From: Maribacter algarum (ex Lu et al. 2025) (nom. illeg.)
GTDB taxonomy: Bacteria > Bacteroidota > Bacteroidia > Flavobacteriales > Flavobacteriaceae
Direction of reading: 5' to 3'
Assembly: GCA_947495915.1 (NCBI GenBank)
Contig: CANMAW010000001.1
Location: forward strand, 868,001-932,000
Length of the DNA stretch: 64,000 nt
The notes below the pieces were generated by a model. The model made no database searches, had not been told where the DNA came from, and saw only the letters and a program-made list of their open reading frames with translations. Made by a program: the position numbers and the translations under genes. Positions 59,488-64,000 of this stretch are shown piece by piece. The stretch's first letter is position 1. Every line of letters begins with the position of its first letter.

Positions 59488-59519
59488 CAAAAATAATGCT
59501 TATTTAGATTGAATCCAAA
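59488..59519 (-). promoter_or_regulatory. Promoter directly in front of the 59166-59483 gene
   Basis: TTTG and TATTTTTG with 20-nt spacing fit the consensus. The -7 box ends only 4 nt before the ATG at 59483. Confidence 0.55.
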
Positions 59520-59521
59520 TA

Positions 59522-59992
59522 TTATATAGTAATCTGTCTATCAATTTGTTGGGCAAGTGAAATGAACGTTTCTGTTCTTGAAACGCCTTCAATAGCTTGT
59601 ATTTCTTTGTTAAGTACATGCATTAAGTGTTCATTGTCTTTGCACAATATCTTAATCAAAATAGACCAATTACCCGTAGTATAATGACATTCAAGAACTT
59701 CAGGAATTTTCTCCAGTTGTTTTACAGCAATAGGATTGCTCATGGCTTTATCTAAAAAGATGCCTATATATGCCATGGTTGTATACCCCATAATTTTAGG
59801 ATTGATAATAAACTTGGATCCCGCAAGTAAGCCAGAAGATTCTAATTTTCGTAATCTTTGGTGAATTGCTGCGCCTGAAATACCAATATTTCTGGCAATT
59901 TCAAGAACAGGTTTACGAGCATCAGACATTAAAAATCTTAGAATCTTTTTGTCAATACCGTCAATTTTGACACTTTTAGAATTAGATTTCAT
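59522..59992 (-). CDS. Lrp/AsnC family transcriptional regulator
   Basis: The 156-residue protein has an N-terminal HTH (KKILRFLMSDARKPVLEIARNIGISGAAIHQRLRKLESSGL in separate helices, residues 14-55) and a C-terminal RAM domain (YIGIFLDKAMSNP, CHYTTGNWSILIKILCKDN) that binds amino acids. TAAATTTG on the minus strand at 60064-60071 could be its -7 box. It follows the saccharopine-dehydrogenase-like gene by 76 nt and could regulate it in response to an amino acid. Confidence 0.92.
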   Translation of the reverse strand: MKSNSKSVKIDGIDKKILRFLMSDARKPVLEIARNIGISGAAIHQRLRKLESSGLLAGSKFIINPKIMGYTTMAYIGIFLDKAMSNPIAVKQLEKIPEVLECHYTTGNWSILIKILCKDNEHLMHVLNKEIQAIEGVSRTETFISLAQQIDRQITI

Positions 59993-60068
59993 GATTATGA
60001 TTTCAAATTTTATATAAAAGTATCAAAAACATATAAAACTTAAACTAACTGATAAGAATTTTGCAAAT

Positions 60069-61445
60069 TTACCGGTCGTAAGTAGAATCAGGATTATAGC
60101 CTAAATAAGGTACTTTGTATTCTTTGAATGAAATTCCGTACGCTTTCAATTCTTCAAGTATGGGTTCATAAACTTCCTTTTGAATCGGAATTTGAACCCC
60201 CGGAGTAGTAATCTTTTTATTTAATATGGCAAGTGCTGCAATGGCAACAGGTAGACCAACAGTTTTAGCCATGGCGGTGTGTGTTCGATTCTCACCCATA
60301 ATAACTGTATTCGCATCTATTTGCTCCTTTTTACCGTTTAGTTCGTAACCGAATTTGTGATACATAACGATCATATCTTTGTCGGTATCTGCTAATGTCC
60401 AGCTTGATTCTAAGATATATTGTAGCATTTGTGCGGGGGTAGCATTTTTTAAAGGGATTAATTTTTTGTCGTTAAAAATATCTAATGCTAGCAATTTTTC
60501 CCAGCGAGGATCGTCTTGTTCAATTTTTAAATAATAACGTAATTTTAGTTCAACAGAATCTGTTGGAGAATAGGGAAGAAACAAATTTGTAAATTCTCTA
60601 AAACTCATACCCTCTGAGTTTTCAATGGTATAACTGTCATCAGTCATACCTAATTCAACAAACATGTTCCAAGCCTTTGAAAATCCTACACGACGCATTG
60701 TGCCGCGATACAATGTCAGAATATCTTGAAGTCCATAAGCTTCTCTATAATTTAGAGAATCTCTGTTTGCGTATCCTTCAAATCGGCCATACCCTTCTAT
60801 ATCAAAGAATTCTGTTCTGCGAAATAATTTGTGATATGGAATGTATTTGTAGGTGCCTTCTTGAATAAATTGTGCTGCACCTCCTTGTCCAGCAACCACA
60901 ACATTTCTAGGGTTCCAAGTAAATTTATAGTTCCATAAGTTATTGTCACTTTCTGGCGCTACCAGGCCGCCAGTAAATGATTCAAATAGTAACATTTTTC
61001 CACCTTTATCACGAATTTGATCAATGATTTGCATAGCGCTCATATGATCAATACCCGGATCTAAACCAATTTCATTCATAAAAACCAAACCTTTGTCTTT
61101 GGCTTGTTGATCGAGTGTTTTAATTTCTTTGCTAACATATGAAGCCGTGACGAGGTGTTTGGTGAAGAAGATGCAATCTTCAGCCACTTTCATATGCAAC
61201 CTTGCAGGTAGCATAGAAACTACAATGTCACATTGTTGTATCGCCTTCTTACGCTCGTCATCGATAAAAATATCTAACGAAATTACAGTACATGCTTTAT
61301 GATTTTTAATAGCATTTGAAATTGCATCAGGGTTAATGTCGCCTATAGTGATATGTAAATTTTCTGTTGAAGCTTTTTCTAAAAAATAATCTATAAGATA
61401 AGAGGTAGATTTTCCAGCTCCGACTATAAGTATATTGCGCGTCAT
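60069..61445 (-). CDS. Saccharopine dehydrogenase-like protein
   Basis: This 458-residue enzyme has an N-terminal Rossmann fold (NILIVGAGKSTSYLIDYFL) and the domain order of saccharopine dehydrogenase or lysine/alpha-aminoadipate enzymes. Conserved parts are VVSMLPARLHMKVAEDCI, MNEIGLDPGIDHMSAM and YEAYGLQDILTLYRGTMRR-like stretches. A role in lysine catabolism is likely from family knowledge, but the exact substrate cannot be seen. The Lrp-type regulator downstream agrees with amino-acid metabolism. The upstream gap with the divergent DUF423 gene carries a nested inverted repeat. Confidence 0.85.
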   Translation of the reverse strand: MTRNILIVGAGKSTSYLIDYFLEKASTENLHITIGDINPDAISNAIKNHKACTVISLDIFIDDERKKAIQQCDIVVSMLPARLHMKVAEDCIFFTKHLVTASYVSKEIKTLDQQAKDKGLVFMNEIGLDPGIDHMSAMQIIDQIRDKGGKMLLFESFTGGLVAPESDNNLWNYKFTWNPRNVVVAGQGGAAQFIQEGTYKYIPYHKLFRRTEFFDIEGYGRFEGYANRDSLNYREAYGLQDILTLYRGTMRRVGFSKAWNMFVELGMTDDSYTIENSEGMSFREFTNLFLPYSPTDSVELKLRYYLKIEQDDPRWEKLLALDIFNDKKLIPLKNATPAQMLQYILESSWTLADTDKDMIVMYHKFGYELNGKKEQIDANTVIMGENRTHTAMAKTVGLPVAIAALAILNKKITTPGVQIPIQKEVYEPILEELKAYGISFKEYKVPYLGYNPDSTYDR

Positions 61446-61465
61446 TTTTGTCGATTGGTTATTTT

Positions 61466-61498
61466 TGTAACGAAATACTAAGGTATTAAATTGTTACA
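61466..61498. promoter_or_regulatory. Nested inverted repeat between divergent genes
   Basis: TGTAAC at 61466-61471 and GTTACA at 61493-61498 enclose AATAC at 61474-61478 and GTATT at 61483-61487. The arrangement looks like an operator, in the 80-nt gap between the saccharopine-dehydrogenase-like and DUF423 genes. Confidence 0.35.
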
Positions 61499-61525
61499 TT
61501 TATAAAAAAAATCATCATAAAAGTT

Positions 61526-61912
61526 ATGAACAGAACAATATTTACTGCAGGAGTTTTTTTTGGTAGTTTGGCAGTTGTCTTAGGTGCTTTTGGTGCACAT
61601 GGCTTAGAACAACTAATTGATGGAGCGCAGATTCAAACTTTTGAAACGGGAGTGAGATATCAAATGTACCACGCTTTTTTACTTTTGGTATTGGGCAATA
61701 CGCAACGAATACCAGAGCGGCAAAAAAAATTAGTGTACTACCTCATTGTAATCGGAATTTTATTCTTCTCTTTTTCGATTTATTTTTTAGCAACTAATGA
61801 ATTAACTGCCTTTAATTTTAAATCGATAGGTTTTATTACACCATTAGGTGGTTTACTTCTAATTGCAGGCTGGTTGGTTATGGGTTATCGAGCACACCAG
61901 CATTTTAACTAA
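61526..61912 (+). CDS. DUF423 (YgdD-type) membrane protein
   Basis: This 128-residue protein has four membrane helices. The opening FGSLAVVLGAFGAHGLEQL and ETGVRYQMYHAFLLLVLG are the DUF423 signature. Its function is unknown. It lies alone between the divergent saccharopine-dehydrogenase-like gene and pckA, 68 nt before the latter. Confidence 0.93.
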   Translation: MNRTIFTAGVFFGSLAVVLGAFGAHGLEQLIDGAQIQTFETGVRYQMYHAFLLLVLGNTQRIPERQKKLVYYLIVIGILFFSFSIYFLATNELTAFNFKSIGFITPLGGLLLIAGWLVMGYRAHQHFN

Positions 61913-61980
61913 TATATTCTCATTTTTTAGAGGTAAAATATAAATTTTCAATAATTTCGCTACATAAAAACAGACATTGA

Positions 61981-63597
61981 ATGAGTAATTCGAAAAAAGT
62001 TCCAACTTCCGTATCACTTAAAAATTACGGAATAACGCATGATAACATACAGTATCAGTTATCTCCAGCACAACTTCAAGAAATAACTTTAGAAAAGAAA
62101 ATGGGTAAAGAAGCTGCTTCGGGAGCTTTAGCGATCAACACCGGAGAATTTACTGGTAGATCACCACAAGACCGTTTTATTGTAAAAGATGCTATTACCT
62201 CAGAGAAGGTGTGGTGGGGTGATATTAATATTCCGTTCGAGTCAGACAAGTTTGATGCTTTATACGATAAGGTCATTGCTTATTTAAACGAAAAAGAACT
62301 TTACGTTCGCGACTGTTACGCATGTGCAGATCACAATTACAGAATGGATATTCGTGTTGTTAATGAATTTCCGTGGAGTAATATGTTTGCTTACAACATG
62401 TTTATTCGCCCTACAGATGAAGAGCTGAAAAACTTCGATCCGGAGTGGACAGTCATCAACGCCCCTGGCTTCATGGCAGACGCTGAGGTAGATGGTACCC
62501 GTCAACATAATTTCGCTATTTTAAACTTCACTAGAAAGATTGCCTTGATTGGCGGTACAGGTTACACAGGTGAAATAAAAAAAGGAATTTTTTCAGCATT
62601 GAATTTTATTCTTCCTGTTCAGAAAAATACTTTACCAATGCATTGTTCTGCTAATGTTGGTAAAAACGGCGAGACAGCTATTTTCTTTGGTTTGTCAGGT
62701 ACTGGTAAAACTACCTTATCTACTGATGCTACAAGAAAGCTAATTGGTGATGACGAACATGGCTGGAATAATGAAAATGCTGTTTTTAATTTCGAAGGCG
62801 GATGCTATGCTAAAGTGATTAATTTAAGTGAAGAAAATGAGCCTGAAATCTTTGGCGCCATTAGAAAAGGTGCTTTATTAGAAAATGTGATTTTAGATGA
62901 TGATGGCAAAGTTGATTTTGCCGATACATCGATCACCCAAAATACAAGGGTTAGCTATCCTATTTATAATATTGATAATGTAAAACGGCCTTCAATAGGT
63001 AAAAATCCAAAAAATATATTCTTTTTAACTGCTGATGCTTTTGGAGTATTGCCTCCAATATCAAAACTAACTCCGAGTCAAGCTGCATATCACTTCATAT
63101 CTGGCTATACTGCAAAAGTTGCGGGTACAGAAGCTGGTGTGGTAGAGCCAATTCCTTCTTTTTCTGCTTGTTTTGGGGCTCCATTTATGCCACTACACCC
63201 AGCAAAATATGCTGAAATGCTTAGTAAGAAAATGCAAAAGGCGGGAGTAAATGTTTGGTTGGTGAACACTGGATGGACTGGCGGACCTTACGGCGTTGGT
63301 ACACGTATGAAATTAAAATACACCAGAGCAATGATTAATGCAGTGTTAAATGGAGAATTAGGCCTTTATAATTATGATGATTACCACATTCATTCTGTTT
63401 TCGGTGTGGCCCAACCTAGAACTTGCCCTGGGGTGCCTACAGATGTGTTGAGCCCACGAACGACTTGGAATGATGATGAAGCTTATTACACAACGGCATT
63501 TAAATTGTCAAATGCTTTTCGTGAAAATTTCAAACAGTTCGAGGCGTATGCCAGTGAAGAAATTAGACGTGGTGGCCCACAACGATATGCTTTTTAA
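61981..63597 (+). CDS. pckA: Phosphoenolpyruvate carboxykinase (ATP)
   Basis: PckA makes phosphoenolpyruvate from oxaloacetate for gluconeogenesis. The 538-residue ATP-type enzyme has the metal and phosphate loops NTGEFTGRSPQDRFIV near 48, MHCSANVGKNGETAIFFGLSGTGKTTLS (in two parts, kinase 1a loop near 240), the DDEHGW motif near 258 and NTGWTGGPYGVGTRMK near 437. It is of normal length. No clear promoter of the TAnnTTTG type is seen upstream (TAATTTCG near 61951 is close). Confidence 0.97.
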   Translation: MSNSKKVPTSVSLKNYGITHDNIQYQLSPAQLQEITLEKKMGKEAASGALAINTGEFTGRSPQDRFIVKDAITSEKVWWGDINIPFESDKFDALYDKVIAYLNEKELYVRDCYACADHNYRMDIRVVNEFPWSNMFAYNMFIRPTDEELKNFDPEWTVINAPGFMADAEVDGTRQHNFAILNFTRKIALIGGTGYTGEIKKGIFSALNFILPVQKNTLPMHCSANVGKNGETAIFFGLSGTGKTTLSTDATRKLIGDDEHGWNNENAVFNFEGGCYAKVINLSEENEPEIFGAIRKGALLENVILDDDGKVDFADTSITQNTRVSYPIYNIDNVKRPSIGKNPKNIFFLTADAFGVLPPISKLTPSQAAYHFISGYTAKVAGTEAGVVEPIPSFSACFGAPFMPLHPAKYAEMLSKKMQKAGVNVWLVNTGWTGGPYGVGTRMKLKYTRAMINAVLNGELGLYNYDDYHIHSVFGVAQPRTCPGVPTDVLSPRTTWNDDEAYYTTAFKLSNAFRENFKQFEAYASEEIRRGGPQRYAF

Positions 63598-63670
63598 GGT
63601 GATAGTTTAAAAGCTCTAGTTCTAAGTTTAACATCAATATAATACGAATCAACATTTTGTTAACATAAGG

Positions 63671-63704
63671 TTTTGAAAATGAGTGCTGTATATTATTACT
63701 TTTG
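63671..63704 (+). promoter_or_regulatory. Promoter of the CBM48 gene
   Basis: TTTTG at 63671-63675 and TACTTTTG at 63697-63704 with 21-nt spacing fit the consensus. Confidence 0.6.
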
Positions 63705-63726
63705 TAGGTAAAATAATTTGTTAATT

Positions 63727-64000
63727 ATGGCACTTTCAAAAAAAGTAAAAAATAAAGGAACTCATACCGAAGTTACGTTTACAGTTGCAGGGCATGAAGC
63801 TCCAAGTGAATCTGAGGTATTATTATTAGGCGATTTCAATAATTGGCAAACTAATAATAGCGACGTTCAAATGGAGAAAAAAGGAGGAAAATATGTTAAG
63901 AGTATAAATCTTAAGAATGGGCAACAATATGAATTTAGGTATTTAAGTCAAGATAAGGGTTGGTTTAATGATCATGCTGCAGATGCCTATGTTCCTTCCC
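63727..64000 (+). CDS. Glycogen-binding (CBM48/AMPK-type) domain protein, 5' part
   Basis: The frame begins with ATG at 63727 and runs off the window after 91 codons. ALSKKVKNKGTHTEVTFTV is followed by the glycogen-binding loop VLLLGDFNNWQTNN and the later strand QQYEFRYLSQDKGWFND, as in isoamylase N-terminal or AMPK glycogen-binding domains. Flavobacterial homologues are short proteins of about 100 residues made only of this domain, so little may be missing. A binding function for glycogen or starch is inferred from the family. Confidence 0.85.
   Translation, partial: MALSKKVKNKGTHTEVTFTVAGHEAPSESEVLLLGDFNNWQTNNSDVQMEKKGGKYVKSINLKNGQQYEFRYLSQDKGWFNDHAADAYVPS

Noticed and set aside
1-64000. 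tRNA genes, insertion sequences, prophage or genomic island
   Set aside because: No T-loop-like GTTCRANYC with matching arms, transposase, integrase or terminal repeats were seen. Gene content is mostly core genome.

Overview
The window is A+T-rich DNA that reads as ordinary chromosome from a member of the Flavobacteriaceae (Bacteroidota). The signs are gldE and gldD (gliding motility), a type IX secretion type B sorting domain, an L21 protein with the HhH extension seen in this group, a TPP riboswitch in front of a TonB-dependent receptor, families such as DUF3098, DUF3127, DUF4301 and DUF2490, starts without Shine-Dalgarno sequences, several TTG starts, and many promoters of the Bacteroidetes type (TTG, 17-23 nt, TAnnTTTG). 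I cannot name the genus. I found no tRNA, rRNA, insertion sequence, prophage or CRISPR array.

Layout. 1-4.6 kb: start of a Coa1-like gene, a ketoacyl-synthase-like protein beside bioB, a JmjC/cupin-like oxygenase, a small beta-barrel protein, recX. 4.7-6.8 kb (minus): RNase E/G, a 29-residue very basic protein, an HU/IHF protein. 7.0-11.5 kb: mutY, ssb, gldE, gldD and a PLP threonine/serine dehydratase. 11.5-17.6 kb: secreted HMA protein with a lipoprotein, EamA exporter, GIN-domain protein, a pair of M16 peptidases. 17.8-20 kb: rplU-rpmA, then a gene-poor stretch with many strong inverted repeats. 20-25.1 kb: ahcY, phosphopantetheinyl transferase, then an overlapping group: thiamine-binding protein, PnuC-like transporter, NadR-like kinase, DUF4301. 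25.3-30.4 kb: two paralogous acidic secreted proteins, a sigma-54 response regulator and a hybrid histidine kinase. 30.5-33 kb: TPP riboswitch and TonB receptor.

33-40 kb: single genes (SRPBCC, Rieske-like lipoprotein, greA, HIT, histidine kinase, DUF3127, aat, DUF2490, tag). 40.3-45.4 kb: a four-gene TetR-ABC-HlyD-TolC operon with a palindromic operator candidate. 46-50.7 kb (minus): TonB-like protein and the ftsX-DUF3098-uppP-hydrolase-truB operon. 50.7-64 kb: UbiA prenyltransferase, a T9SS substrate, leuS, alanine dehydrogenase, YugP-type metallopeptidase, ferritin, an Lrp-type regulator beside a saccharopine-dehydrogenase-like enzyme, DUF423, pckA, and the start of a CBM48 protein.

The genes fall into three functional themes: envelope building and motility (gld genes, T9SS substrate, ftsX/uppP), thiamine uptake (riboswitch receptor plus the probable inner-membrane group 5-8 kb upstream), and central metabolism. 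Most of the window is core genome. The less ordinary items are the exporter with a strongly degenerate ATPase, the DUF3127 protein with an SSB-like tail, the RNA-like intergenic region around 19.0-19.5 kb, a 29-residue basic protein, and two promoter arrangements that predict leaderless mRNAs.
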